Shown here: one piece after another, positions 8,644 through 18,226 of the stretch
How the letters are laid out: each line of letters begins with the position of its first letter
How positions within the stretch are numbered: the first letter of the stretch is position 1
From: GCA-2720865 sp047630275
Lineage (GTDB): Bacteria > Bdellovibrionota > Bacteriovoracia > Bacteriovoracales > Bacteriovoracaceae
NCBI GenBank assembly: GCA_047630275.1
Contig: JBLHVN010000003.1
Location: 186,001-250,000 of the forward strand
Direction: 5' to 3'
Length of the DNA: 64,000 nt
Program-made: the position numbers and the translations under genes
The notes under the pieces: generated by a model
Told to the model about the DNA's origin: nothing
What the model saw: the letters and a program-made list of their open reading frames with translations, nothing else
The model's database searches: none

Positions 8644-9282
8644 TTAAAAACAAACTTCTCGAGTCCCCACACGGTCATCATCAAAGTCATTAGAATGCTC
8701 AGAGCTTGTTGCTGTGAACTTAAAGTGACATTTTCCATTAGGACAAACTGACTTCTTAGGCAGGATAAACTCTAAGGTCTCAACTCCAGAAGAGCTTGAA
8801 GTTCTATAATCAACTCCATGCATATAGGCCCAATTAAAGTCTGAATGATCGACTCCATCGTGAGCATAGTGATCAACTGCTTCAACACTACTTAGTCCAC
8901 CAGAATCAGCATAGGCTTCAACTAAACATGGGGCATGCCAACCATCTTTTTTATCAAGAACTAGGTCTTCGTGAGAGTCAAATCCTGTAAATCCTCCCAT
9001 TGTAGGAGAAAGAATATAAAGATCATAATAACGAGGGTTATTTGAGAAGCCTGAAAGGCCAGCTCTTCTTGCCTCCATTTCAAAGACTATCTTAGATCCC
9101 TTATGCCACATGCAGACTTTGGTAAAGTCTAACTCACTAAGGGAGTTTAATCCTCCGAAGATCCAATCATCAGTTGAATCATTAATACAAACCTTCTCTG
9201 AAGGCTTAACATGACACTTTGGGGCTTTGGCAAAGACCCCCGTACTAAAGAATAAGGCTAAGATAATAGCGGTGATTTTCAT
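8644..9282 (-). CDS. Secreted cysteine-containing protein of unknown function
   Basis: 212 residues with a Sec signal peptide (MKITAIILALFFSTGVFA). The mature protein has seven cysteines (C23, C32, C57, C118, two in the CPNGKC motif and one at the C-terminal CF), suggesting disulfide bonds in the periplasm or outside. It is Asp, His and Gly rich, with a segment DHYAHDGVDHSDF that could bind metal. An AGGAG site lies 5 bases before the ATG. No family was recognised. It is separated from the polysaccharide genes downstream by a 74-base gap. Confidence 0.7.
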   Translation of the reverse strand: MKITAIILALFFSTGVFAKAPKCHVKPSEKVCINDSTDDWIFGGLNSLSELDFTKVCMWHKGSKIVFEMEARRAGLSGFSNNPRYYDLYILSPTMGGFTGFDSHEDLVLDKKDGWHAPCLVEAYADSGGLSSVEAVDHYAHDGVDHSDFNWAYMHGVDYRTSSSSGVETLEFILPKKSVCPNGKCHFKFTATSSEHSNDFDDDRVGTREVCF

Positions 9283-9356
9283 ATGGACTCCTATTATTCT
9301 ATTCTCACAGAAATAGAATAATATTCAGCCGCGTAATTTACTCTGGAAAAATTGTC

Positions 9357-10091
9357 TTAAACAAGCTCAGCTGTTCCCTTAAGAAAAAGCATCTTCTTTG
9401 CCGTATACCAAGCAATGAGAAGGTTTAAGAGGTAGGAGTCCTTATGTAAGATATAAAGAAGATCATACTTGAGCTTATCAGGAGCTTTAGCATCATAAAC
9501 ACAAGCAATCTGGGCCAACCCCGTGATACCAGGTTTTACGTTTTCTCTAACTCTATAATTAGTGATGTCCTGTACATAGACATCAGTGAATTCAGGTCTC
9601 TCAGGTCTTGGACCAATAAAAGACATCTCACCTTTAAGGATATTTAGTAACTGAGGAAGCTCATCTATATGAGACTTTCTTAGGAATTCACCTAGCTTAG
9701 TAATCCTTGGATCCCCTTCCCAGCTTAGAGTGATTCCCGTGTGAACTTCTGCATTTTGGATCATTGATCTAAATTTATAGATATTAAAATGCTTTCCATT
9801 TTTGCCGACTCTAATCTGCTTATAAAAGACTGACCCCTTAGAGGAAAACCTAATAGCAATGGCCGTAGCAATCATAATAGGAGCGAAAAGAACAAGTAAG
9901 ATAAGAGCGCAAACAAATTCAAAGGCATCTACTAAGAGGTCTGTCTTATGAGCCGTTGGATTAATCTTTGCTGAGTCAAAAAAGGAGTTAAATAATGGAT
10001 TTCTCCATGAGATTGAATCATCAAGTTCTCTAAAGTTCTTTCCCTTTAGAGAGGGAGAAATAATGTTTTCACCTTCAATTATACTTTTCAA
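9357..10091 (-). CDS. Undecaprenyl-phosphate sugar phosphotransferase (monotopic PGT)
   Basis: 244 residues of the WcaJ/ExoY/PglC bacterial sugar transferase family, which starts polysaccharide repeat-unit synthesis by moving a sugar-phosphate onto undecaprenyl phosphate. One membrane helix lies at ~52-76; it is followed by GSVFYKQIRVGKNGKHFNIYKFRSM, DPRITKLGEFLRKSHIDELPQLLN (catalytic Asp-Glu dyad in DELPQL), MSFIGPRPERPEF and VKPGITGLAQI. It lacks the large N-terminal four-helix part of WcaJ, as in ExoY or PglC. The start is a TTG with AAGGA six bases upstream; no good ATG exists before the domain. This is the likely initiating enzyme of the surrounding polysaccharide locus. Confidence 0.93.
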   Translation of the reverse strand: MKSIIEGENIISPSLKGKNFRELDDSISWRNPLFNSFFDSAKINPTAHKTDLLVDAFEFVCALILLVLFAPIMIATAIAIRFSSKGSVFYKQIRVGKNGKHFNIYKFRSMIQNAEVHTGITLSWEGDPRITKLGEFLRKSHIDELPQLLNILKGEMSFIGPRPERPEFTDVYVQDITNYRVRENVKPGITGLAQIACVYDAKAPDKLKYDLLYILHKDSYLLNLLIAWYTAKKMLFLKGTAELV

Positions 10092-10214
10092 AGTGCATCC
10101 TTATCTAAATCTAAATTTGAATTGGTGGTTCTTATAGGGGAATTTTTTAATCAAGCATAGACAAAACGGAGAACTGTGAAAAAAAGAAATGAATCAAACT
10201 AGAGTGAGATAGGC

Positions 10215-13200
10215 TTAAAAGTTATGATTAAGGTGCTTTTGGAGCTGAGACTTAAAAAGGGCATAGTCTTTTCGCCCTTTTGCGGAAAAGGGCTCTTTTG
10301 AACCTGAGATACTATATGTTTTCAATACCTTACGAAGCCATTTCTTAGTTTCATCAAAATAGAGCTTATTCTTAGCTGACTTTCTCTTGAGGGACTTTTC
10401 AAGGAGTAAAAGGAGCCTATAGTCCTGCAGGCCTTCGGCTGAGAGTTCAAACTTTAAACTTGTTAATAGGCTACCATCGCTCTTGGGGTAGAACATGGCG
10501 ACCTCGCTCTCTCGTCCATCAAGGTCAAAGTAGGGATAATTATTATAGGCGGCCATATGCCAATCAAGGTAATAAGAAAGACCTTCTTTACTCGTAGCAA
10601 ATAAAGCCGGCCCGAATCCATGGCGGGGATCATCAAGGGCCCTTGGGCTGCCATTATAGGTACCCCATTTTCTTTTCTTCTTTTTAACTGATGGATTTAA
10701 ATAGGCGTAAAAACCGTAATCAAAAGAATCATTTAACTTTTCAAGCTCCCCAGAACCTAAGCTAGAAAAGCCCCCAATTTGAAGGTCTGGGTACAAGCTT
10801 TTAATAAAGTTCGCCTTTTCTAAGTCTTGGCTTACTTTATCTGAATAACCTGAAGCTTCATCGCTAAAAGTATAAACAATGTTCTCACTACCAAATTCAA
10901 TAAGCCCTTCTTTGAATCTATTGGCCACCTTATTATGAGCTTTGACCCTTTTCTCTTTATCCTCATTATCAAGTTCTTCAAAGTAGTCCTCTGGAAACTC
11001 TCCCCCATAAGAGAAATAAGGCCCAGTTAGACCTGCTTTCTTGGCCATGACAAATAAACGCTCTAATGGTTTATAATTGAGGATGTATTGATCCCCCTCT
11101 TTAATCAAGGGTACTTTAGGAAGAGAACTAAAGCTGGTAAAGCCTCGTTCACCTAAAGCCTTGAGGACTTTTTCTCTATAAAGCCATCTTAGTTTATCAA
11201 AGTCCCTACCTCGAAAATAGGTCTTTCCAATGGGATCAAGACCTAAGAAGCCAACAGGGATCTTAACCACAGGTAGCTTTTTGTTTTTAACTTGAACCTC
11301 TACTTCAATAGATTCAACCACAGGTCCCTTAGAGACCTTTAAGTATCCAGAATAAGTTCCAGGGACTTGGTCAGCACCAATAGGGATATCAAGCATAACA
11401 AAACGGCTCTCGTCTTTAGGAAACTGAAGGACTTGTCCTTTCACGTCTTTAAAGAACTTCCCTGCAAGGAGATAGGTTTCATGATTAAGATTTTCTGAGA
11501 CAAAGGTATTTACCAGCCTAAGAATTCGGGCCCGACTTGTGTCTAAGACTTTTCCTTTTTTATCTTTAAGCTTTGAAAGCTCAACTTTAAAAGCGCTTTG
11601 CCCTTTTAAATCATGAAGCTGAATCATCTCCCTTATTCTCATCCCTTTAAAGACAACTCTTTTAATAGAAGACTTCACTCCTTCAAAGTAATCAGTAGGC
11701 TCTAGATGAGGACTTAACCTAATTAGGGAGACTTCTTTTTTCCTCAAGACCTTCGCTCCTAACCTGCGAGGAGAAATGGCCCTGGTTAGTTTTAGGTAAT
11801 CTTTTCTTCTAAAATTGAGAAGTTCTTCTTTATAGGCCTCAGCTTTTTTGGAATCTTTAATTTTATAAATAAGCAGACTATTAAGTGAAATTCCAGAAGC
11901 GTCCCCTTCAAAGCCAATATCAAGATAACCTTTTTCTACAAAAACATCTTGAACTATTGGTCTAAAGAGAGATTTTAAATGAGTATCAAAGGGATTATCC
12001 ATTGGACTAGGTTCGACTTCTTCAAATCGTAAAAGGTCTCGAAGATAATCTTTTGCAAAAGCGCGTGTTTCTTTAAAGACCGGCTTTCCTCCCACATAGA
12101 GCATACGGTTGGTCCAAAAAGGAACATCCCAGTACCCTAACTGATCCATAACCAGCTCAAAGCGGTAGCGACCATTTGGCAACTTCACCCTAAAATTTCC
12201 TTCTTTAATCCCAATAGAATGCCTATGTAAGGTGTCTACATAAACTGAATCTAATAAGCGCCAAAACTTAGGCTCTATAAAACCAAAACCTCTTGAATCT
12301 CTATACTGACTCTGAGTTGTCACGGGAATAAAACCCTTCATGACGTTTTCGAAATGATTCGTAAAATCAAAGGCCCAGACTTCTTTTGGAGGTATGGGGG
12401 ACTTTTCAGAAAAGAGCTTTATTTTATCCACTAAGAATTTCTTGGTCGTGGTGTTTTCGTTATCTGGGTCAACAATGATAAAGAACTGCTTTAGATTCTT
12501 TAAGTCTAAATACCTTTTAACCTTAACAGAGCCTCTCTCTCCTACCCATCTTTTGAGTTTAAAAGTTAAGCTATTCCAGCCCGGAGTAATCCGTGTTTTA
12601 TGATTAAGTTTTGTCCAATAGTCTTTTGAATACCTATCAGCTAAAACTAAGTAAAAAGGAGTGCTCTTTTTTAAAGGATTAAAAACATCTAACTGGATAT
12701 ATTCAAATGCCGACCAATCATTAAGTTTCATTTGATTAAAGTCAAAATTATAATACTCCCCTTGTTCTACTACGGCGGATCTTAATCCATCCGTTTTTTT
12801 AGAAGTATCAAATTTAGAAAAAGGATGACCTGGCTCAACTTCCTCTTGGGATTTCTCAAAACCATAAAGCCCTATCTCTCTCGAGGCTGAGCTTTGATTC
12901 CTCCTTTCAGACTCTATCGCCTTTAAGAAGTTTTCCTTTTTTAAAGAAACCCTATTAAAAACCCTCTCTCCTCCGCTAGATCTAAGAACTGGCTCTAAAG
13001 AGATATCATCTAACCAAACCCTACCAGGGGTTTTTAAGCGAAACCAAATATCAATAGATCCTTTTTTAGTAATGGTGATTTCATGCTTTATACGAGACCA
13101 ATCGCTGCTTCCGGAAAGGTTTCTAAACAGTGTCTTGATCCCTGTTCCATTATCGTAAAAATGCCAAAAGGAATCGCTTCCTTCTTCAGGTTCACCAACT

Positions 13201-13463
13201 TCTAGGAGTTTTGCCCAAGCCGTAAAGCGGTATGTTCCAGGCTTTAGTCCCGAAGCATAAAAATGAGCGGTTTTTTCATCACCGAACTGAGTTGAGAGAT
13301 AGAGGGAACCATCTCCTTTTCTTCCGGTGGACTGATCCCAACGGCCTTCACCCTTTCCATAAAAGGCCCAACCATTAGCTCCGTTATCAAAGTTAAATCC
13401 CCCTGATACGGAAAATGTAAAAAGACAGCTGAATATGCTAAGATAAACTTTATACTTGAACAT
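10215..13463 (-). CDS. Large secreted GH123/DUF4091-like protein with carbohydrate-binding-like modules
   Basis: 1082 residues with a Sec signal peptide (~1-21). Residues ~22-160 look like a jelly-roll carbohydrate-binding module (AHFYASGLKPGTYRFTAWAK, GRVWLDDISLEP), a second such module spans ~200-350 and another ~400-540. The C-terminal ~400 residues follow the DUF4091/GH123 pattern: the LGLDPIGK segment, then the TFSDEASGY segment carrying acidic residues where the family has catalytic Asp-Glu, and near the end a LSAEGLQDYRLLLLLEK stretch matching the 'EGxxDYxxLxxL' signature of that family. It is divergent from a polysaccharide deacetylase (30 bases apart), so it probably trims or processes the exported polysaccharide. 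The exact linkage cleaved is unknown. Confidence 0.75.
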   Translation of the reverse strand: MFKYKVYLSIFSCLFTFSVSGGFNFDNGANGWAFYGKGEGRWDQSTGRKGDGSLYLSTQFGDEKTAHFYASGLKPGTYRFTAWAKLLEVGEPEEGSDSFWHFYDNGTGIKTLFRNLSGSSDWSRIKHEITITKKGSIDIWFRLKTPGRVWLDDISLEPVLRSSGGERVFNRVSLKKENFLKAIESERRNQSSASREIGLYGFEKSQEEVEPGHPFSKFDTSKKTDGLRSAVVEQGEYYNFDFNQMKLNDWSAFEYIQLDVFNPLKKSTPFYLVLADRYSKDYWTKLNHKTRITPGWNSLTFKLKRWVGERGSVKVKRYLDLKNLKQFFIIVDPDNENTTTKKFLVDKIKLFSEKSPIPPKEVWAFDFTNHFENVMKGFIPVTTQSQYRDSRGFGFIEPKFWRLLDSVYVDTLHRHSIGIKEGNFRVKLPNGRYRFELVMDQLGYWDVPFWTNRMLYVGGKPVFKETRAFAKDYLRDLLRFEEVEPSPMDNPFDTHLKSLFRPIVQDVFVEKGYLDIGFEGDASGISLNSLLIYKIKDSKKAEAYKEELLNFRRKDYLKLTRAISPRRLGAKVLRKKEVSLIRLSPHLEPTDYFEGVKSSIKRVVFKGMRIREMIQLHDLKGQSAFKVELSKLKDKKGKVLDTSRARILRLVNTFVSENLNHETYLLAGKFFKDVKGQVLQFPKDESRFVMLDIPIGADQVPGTYSGYLKVSKGPVVESIEVEVQVKNKKLPVVKIPVGFLGLDPIGKTYFRGRDFDKLRWLYREKVLKALGERGFTSFSSLPKVPLIKEGDQYILNYKPLERLFVMAKKAGLTGPYFSYGGEFPEDYFEELDNEDKEKRVKAHNKVANRFKEGLIEFGSENIVYTFSDEASGYSDKVSQDLEKANFIKSLYPDLQIGGFSSLGSGELEKLNDSFDYGFYAYLNPSVKKKKRKWGTYNGSPRALDDPRHGFGPALFATSKEGLSYYLDWHMAAYNNYPYFDLDGRESEVAMFYPKSDGSLLTSLKFELSAEGLQDYRLLLLLEKSLKRKSAKNKLYFDETKKWLRKVLKTYSISGSKEPFSAKGRKDYALFKSQLQKHLNHNF

Positions 13464-13493
13464 TTCCTTTATTATACGGAATAAATTAAGACT

Positions 13494-14537
13494 ATGTACA
13501 AAAGCTTAAAGATCTTTACCCTTCACCTACTTAAATACTCAGGAATCTTTGCCTTCGCAAAGTATTACTATAGAAATAGACCAAGGATAATTTGTTATCA
13601 TGGATTTAATATCGAAGATGAAGCAGCCTTTATTCCTGGCACCTTTATAAAGGCTGAAACCTTTAAAAAGCGAATTGAGTTATTAAAAAACATAGGAAGC
13701 GAATTCATACCACTTGAAGATATTATCAAGAGCCATAAGCTTCCTAGTCTCCCCGTCATCCTTACCTTTGACGACGGCTTTGTCTCAACATTAACTGAAG
13801 GGCTCCCCATCCTAGAAGAGAATCAAATTCCAGCGACTCTCTATGTGACCACTTACTATCACTTAAAACAAAACCCTATTTTCAGGCTTCATTTTAACTA
13901 CCTTACATGGAAGGCAACAAGCTTAAGGGTTAACTCAGAGCAATTTAGCCAAGAGCTTCCTGTTAAAGGAGAAATTGACCTAGGCTTGAGTCGATTAAAA
14001 TGGCAGATCATTAAAGAGTTTGAGCAAAACAGATCTGAACAAGAGCGGAGCCTTCTTTTAAAAGAGCTTGAAGCTGCATTAAAGGTTTCTCTTAGCTCTT
14101 CGCAACGGAAGAAGTCTTTTACTATAGCAAATGCAGAAGAATTAAAAGACGCCCAAAAGAGAAGACTAGACCTTCAGCTTCATACTCACCGCCATGTTCT
14201 TCCCTTAGATAAAGAGAGCTGTAAGAAAGAGATAAATGAAAATAGAGAGATCTTAAAAGAATTTACAAAGGAAGACTTAGTTCACTTTTGTTACCCAAGT
14301 GGAATCTATGATAGAAGGCAATTTCCTTGGCTAGAAGAAGCCGGAGTCCTCACGGCGACGACTTTGGTCCCAGGAATTGTAAAGAAAGATTCTCACCTAT
14401 TAGAGCTCCCTCGTATCTTAGATAACGAGCAATTGAGTTCCATTCAATTTGAAGCTGAGGTATGTGGTGTTGGAGACTTTCTAAGAGCATTAAAAGCCCC
14501 GTTTTCTAAAACAGGGCCAAGTACAAGTGCTACTTAA
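13494..14537 (+). CDS. Polysaccharide deacetylase family protein
   Basis: 347 residues of the NodB-type carbohydrate esterase 4 family, which removes N- or O-acetyl groups from polysaccharides with a divalent metal. The sequence shows VILTFDDGF (D93, D94: catalytic base and metal ligand), and LQLHTHRHVLPL near residue 227, giving the His pair of the metal site, then HFCYPSGIYD as the third motif. The N-terminal hydrophobic stretch (~7-25) may be a signal anchor. The middle (~130-215) contains an insertion of charged helices. It lies between the secreted glycosidase-like protein and the convergent Wza-like gene (4-base overlap), so modification of the locus's own polymer is the likely role. 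Confidence 0.87.
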   Translation: MYKSLKIFTLHLLKYSGIFAFAKYYYRNRPRIICYHGFNIEDEAAFIPGTFIKAETFKKRIELLKNIGSEFIPLEDIIKSHKLPSLPVILTFDDGFVSTLTEGLPILEENQIPATLYVTTYYHLKQNPIFRLHFNYLTWKATSLRVNSEQFSQELPVKGEIDLGLSRLKWQIIKEFEQNRSEQERSLLLKELEAALKVSLSSSQRKKSFTIANAEELKDAQKRRLDLQLHTHRHVLPLDKESCKKEINENREILKEFTKEDLVHFCYPSGIYDRRQFPWLEEAGVLTATTLVPGIVKKDSHLLELPRILDNEQLSSIQFEAEVCGVGDFLRALKAPFSKTGPSTSAT

Positions 14538-15547
14538 AGAGCAATGATAAGAACAGCAATTGTCGATATTAGACTAGCCACTTGCAGTGTTCTTTCCCAA
14601 AAACGATCCCAAAAGGTTCTCTTTTCAGCATTTAAATAAATAATATCGCTAGGGTAAATGACAGGAATACTCTTCATATCAGTGATATTAAAATGAAGCT
14701 TAACCAGCCCATTAGGACCGCGGCGGATGATATAAGATTCTTGATAATCTAAGTTTGAAATAGTTCCCCCTGTCTTAGACAGATAGTAAAAGAGAGAAGC
14801 ATTTTCTTGATACAAGGTTTTCCCCGGTTGATTCACTCCCCCAAGCATAGTGACAAAAGGAAGCTCACTATTATTTCCCCCTTCACTCATTCTTGTCACA
14901 AAGATTGAGTCTCCCCCAGTCCAAGTAGGAGACTTTCCAAAGAAGTTTGATTGAAAGTATTTATTTAAAGAAATTGTGTATTTTTGATTTTGCTGTTGAA
15001 TGGCAGCAACAAAGAAATCCTTTGATAGATCGCCCTTAAGCCCACCGGCCTGGTCAATGACTTTATCAATACTGTCTTTTTGTTTAACTAAGTAGCGACC
15101 AGATTTCTTAACTAAGCCTCTTACTTCAACCCAGTAATCTCTTCTCAGAAGCCTAAAGCGTACGTCTTTAACTCCCCTTTGAAAGAACTTTGCGTAACGA
15201 TCAATAACAGCGTCTTTAAGCTTTTGAAAACTCATCCCCGTTGCATTGATTTTGACACCATAAGGAAGAACCAGGATTCCATCAAAACGAGTTCGGAACT
15301 TTCCTCGAAGCTTATCATCTGAAGGATGATAGAGAGAGAAGAGGTGCCCAGGGGCCACGAGTCCATTAAGCCTTTTAAAGCTTGGTACTTCATCGGGACC
15401 TGCTAGTTTTGAACTACTGCCAGCATCAGAGGCTTTATAAACATCGTTATAGCGCTCGTAGCCCACATCACTCTTGTTTGTTGATCCACATCCCACCAAT
15501 CCTATGACCAATGAAAATAAAAGACCAACCCGTACCAACTGGTTCAT
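14534..15547 (-). CDS. Wza-like polysaccharide export lipoprotein
   Basis: 337 residues from the ATG at 15547; a TTG at 15562 is rejected because GAGGAG (15555-15560) sits 7 bases before the ATG. The N-terminus MNQLVRVGLLFSLVIGLVGCG is a lipoprotein signal with lipobox VGC. Residues ~60-150 form the polysaccharide export (Poly_export) domain (GKFRTRFDGILVLPYGVKINATG), and ~150-300 two SLBB-type beta-grasp segments (VRGLVKKSGRYLV, MLGGVNQPGKTLY). It ends in a hydrophobic helix (TLQVASLISTIAVLIIAL), matching the amphipathic helix of Wza that forms the outer-membrane pore. It would export the polymer made by the neighbouring Wzx/Wzy genes. Confidence 0.88.
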   Translation of the reverse strand: MNQLVRVGLLFSLVIGLVGCGSTNKSDVGYERYNDVYKASDAGSSSKLAGPDEVPSFKRLNGLVAPGHLFSLYHPSDDKLRGKFRTRFDGILVLPYGVKINATGMSFQKLKDAVIDRYAKFFQRGVKDVRFRLLRRDYWVEVRGLVKKSGRYLVKQKDSIDKVIDQAGGLKGDLSKDFFVAAIQQQNQKYTISLNKYFQSNFFGKSPTWTGGDSIFVTRMSEGGNNSELPFVTMLGGVNQPGKTLYQENASLFYYLSKTGGTISNLDYQESYIIRRGPNGLVKLHFNITDMKSIPVIYPSDIIYLNAEKRTFWDRFWERTLQVASLISTIAVLIIAL

Positions 15548-15710
15548 GACAAAACTCCTCAACTTTTAAATAATTTGATTCTGTTATAAGTTAAAAGTTA
15601 ACAGATTCATAAGAATTTTCAATACCTTATCCTTTTTACAGGGTGATTAATTTGATCTATTGCCAAGGGCCATAGCTTGCTAGATTCAAAATATATAAGG
15701 AATAACTAAT

Positions 15711-16820
15711 ATGAAGATACTCCATCTTGTCCAATTCTTAGGCGTAGGTGGCCTTGAGAAAGTTCTCGAGCTCCTAATCAATGAACAAAAGGCCATGGGT
15801 CATGAAGTTGAGCTTATGGTCTATGACCATAATCAAGACTGGGTGGAAGAATTTAGATCTAATGGAATTAAAGTTACAACAGATTATCAAAAGAAGCCTG
15901 GCTTTGATTTCAAACTAATAAGTTTTTTAACTTCTAAGGTTCGTGGCTTTGACTTAGTTCATACCCACGATTTAAACCCGATGATGTACCTAGGGCCAGC
16001 GAGGGTTCTAAGTAAAATAAAAGGCCATGAGAATTTTCCAAAGATCGTTCATACAACTCATGGAATGGAACATATAGACATAGAGCCTAGAACAATTTTT
16101 TATGAAAAGTTCATCGCAAGCCTAACTGAAGCTGTCATAGGGGTCAGCCCTGCTATTTGCTCTTATTATGAAAAGAAGCTTAAGGTCGATCCTTCAAAGA
16201 TCTATAATATTGATAACGGTACCCCAGTTCCAAAGACTCTCCCTGTTTATAAAGAAGGAAAAGAATTACTTGAGAAAAGATTCTCCCTTCCAAGCGGAAA
16301 AAAGATCTTTTGCTCCATAGCAAGAGTGGTTCCTTTAAAAGATCAGAAGATCTTAGTGGAGGCCATGAAGAGTTTTCCAGACGCCCTTCTTTTAATCATC
16401 GGCCCTTCGGGAAATGATCAATACTATAAAGAGCTTGAAGAAATTAAACCTAGTAATGTCTATCTTTTAGGAGGGCAATCAAAGATCAATGAGATCCTAA
16501 GCGGAGTTGACCTCTTTCTTTCAGCATCACATCATGAAGGAATCCCTATTTCCGTTCTTGAAGCTCAAGCAGCCGGTGTCCCTTGCTTATTATCTGATAT
16601 TCCAGGGCATCTAACCTTAAAAGAAAACATGACTAAGGATGTGGCCCTTTATTTTAAGATGAAAAGCCTTACTGAATTAAAGGCCAATTTGAATAAGTTC
16701 TTAAGCCCCAATTTTAACTTAGAAGAAATCAGAGAAACCGCTTATAATATGGTCAAACAAGATTACTCTTCAAAGGCCATGGCCTTGAACTACCAAGTAG
16801 TTTATGCGGGTACTAAATGA
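15711..16820 (+). CDS. Glycosyltransferase family 4
   Basis: 369 residues with the GT-B architecture of GT4. The N-terminal domain starts MKILHLVQFLGVGGLEKVLELL, the usual acceptor-side GGxE motif; the C-terminal domain has FCSIARVVPLKDQKILVEAM and the nucleotide-sugar motif FLSASHHEGIPISVLEAQAAGVPCLLSDIPGH with the EX7E pair. It transfers a sugar to a lipid-linked acceptor on the cytoplasmic face. First of three plus-strand genes overlapping by ATGA (GT4, flippase, GT4), clearly an operon. The sugar cannot be read from sequence. Confidence 0.92.
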   Translation: MKILHLVQFLGVGGLEKVLELLINEQKAMGHEVELMVYDHNQDWVEEFRSNGIKVTTDYQKKPGFDFKLISFLTSKVRGFDLVHTHDLNPMMYLGPARVLSKIKGHENFPKIVHTTHGMEHIDIEPRTIFYEKFIASLTEAVIGVSPAICSYYEKKLKVDPSKIYNIDNGTPVPKTLPVYKEGKELLEKRFSLPSGKKIFCSIARVVPLKDQKILVEAMKSFPDALLLIIGPSGNDQYYKELEEIKPSNVYLLGGQSKINEILSGVDLFLSASHHEGIPISVLEAQAAGVPCLLSDIPGHLTLKENMTKDVALYFKMKSLTELKANLNKFLSPNFNLEEIRETAYNMVKQDYSSKAMALNYQVVYAGTK

Positions 16821-18226
16821 TCAATAAACTTAAAGAAGGTCATTGGCCTATATTTATGCTTTCGAGTTTCTCTTCCTTCATGAACCTCTTTCTTCCTATC
16901 ATTTTAGTAAGACTTCTCGCACCGAGCGAGATTGGGCTCTATAAGATATTCTTCATACATTTGATGGCAATTCCCTTCCTTTTTCTTATTGGCGGTCCTG
17001 TTCATTCTGTTTATTACTGGGTGGGAAAAAAAGAAGAAGAACGACAAGGCTATCTTCACGCCACTTGGGTTCTAACTGCATTATTATCCCTACTCGTTTT
17101 AATCATAGGACTACCACTAATCAATATTGTTTCAAACTGGTTAGATTTCCCTTTGAAGTATTCTTTTCTCATGATCTTCTCAGGTTTCATAATGCTATTA
17201 GGAAGCCATTATGGAGAAACAAAGACTGCCCTTGGAGACAGAATTACTGGTACAATTTTTAATACTGGCTTTGAAGTATTAAAGGTCATCTCCTTTATTT
17301 TTATTGCTTGGAAAACAAAAGACGTAGGAAATATATTTATTGCCTACACACTAGTTTTTAGTATTAAGCTAATAATAGCAACCATCCTTGGTCATAAGGA
17401 TAAAACTTTTAGTTTTACTTTTGACAAAGAAAAAATCAAAGAAGTCTTTTGGTATTGCTTTCCAATTTCGATTTCTGCTTTGCTTGGATTTTTTGTTGAT
17501 AAAGTGGACCTTCTCATTCTTTCAAGTCTCTTAGATACAGAAGGCTTTGCCTATTATTCTATGGGTTGTTTGATAGTCCCACCATTGATCATCTTAGATA
17601 TGTCAGTGCAAAAGGTTCTTATTCCAAAACTTTCAACTCTTTATAATGAAAAGAAATATTCCGTTGCTAGTGAGCATTTTAGAAAGGCCATAAGTGACAC
17701 CAGCTTTTTAATTATACCAGCGATATTTGGACTTATCTTTTTTGCAGAGCCAATAGTCACCCTCTTGTATACAGATAAATATCAAAGCTCTGCTATCTTT
17801 TTAAAGATCTTTGCTTTTGGCTATCTCCAATACATTATTCCCCATGATGCTATTCCAAGAGCTTCTGGAAATAGTAGTTGGATCTTAAAGATTTATTTAT
17901 TAACCACGCCAATTTCTTTGGTGGCGGTTTTCTTAGCCGCTAAATACTCAGGAGCAGAAGCAGCTCTAACTGCTGCTATCATCCTTAAGTTTTTACCAAA
18001 GTTTTTTGGAATACTGTATTCTAAGAAACTCATGAATTGGAGTTTTAAGGAAGTCTTTCCTTATTCAAGACTTTTTCTCTATTCCTTTGTTGCTCTCTTA
18101 CTTTCTCTGGGGAGTCTTTTTGTTAAAAGTTTTTTTGCTACAGAACTAATCTGGTTCTTTGTTTGTGCTCCTATCTTTGCAGTTATCTACTTAGGGACTC
18201 TTTATAAATTAAGGAGAAAGCTATGA
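16817..18226 (+). CDS. Polysaccharide flippase (Wzx-like)
   Basis: 469 residues with about 12-14 hydrophobic segments spread over the whole chain and short charged loops, the layout of the MOP/MATE-related polysaccharide transporter (PST) family. The N-terminus has IILVRLLAPSEIGLYKIFF, typical of the first helix pair of Wzx proteins, and the mid region (LLGFFVDKVDLLILSSLLDTEGFAYYSMGCLIVPP) matches the second half. It flips undecaprenyl-linked repeat units to the periplasmic side, where Wzy (21665-23128) polymerises them. It overlaps both neighbouring glycosyltransferase genes by 4 bases. Confidence 0.9.
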   Translation: MINKLKEGHWPIFMLSSFSSFMNLFLPIILVRLLAPSEIGLYKIFFIHLMAIPFLFLIGGPVHSVYYWVGKKEEERQGYLHATWVLTALLSLLVLIIGLPLINIVSNWLDFPLKYSFLMIFSGFIMLLGSHYGETKTALGDRITGTIFNTGFEVLKVISFIFIAWKTKDVGNIFIAYTLVFSIKLIIATILGHKDKTFSFTFDKEKIKEVFWYCFPISISALLGFFVDKVDLLILSSLLDTEGFAYYSMGCLIVPPLIILDMSVQKVLIPKLSTLYNEKKYSVASEHFRKAISDTSFLIIPAIFGLIFFAEPIVTLLYTDKYQSSAIFLKIFAFGYLQYIIPHDAIPRASGNSSWILKIYLLTTPISLVAVFLAAKYSGAEAALTAAIILKFLPKFFGILYSKKLMNWSFKEVFPYSRLFLYSFVALLLSLGSLFVKSFFATELIWFFVCAPIFAVIYLGTLYKLRRKL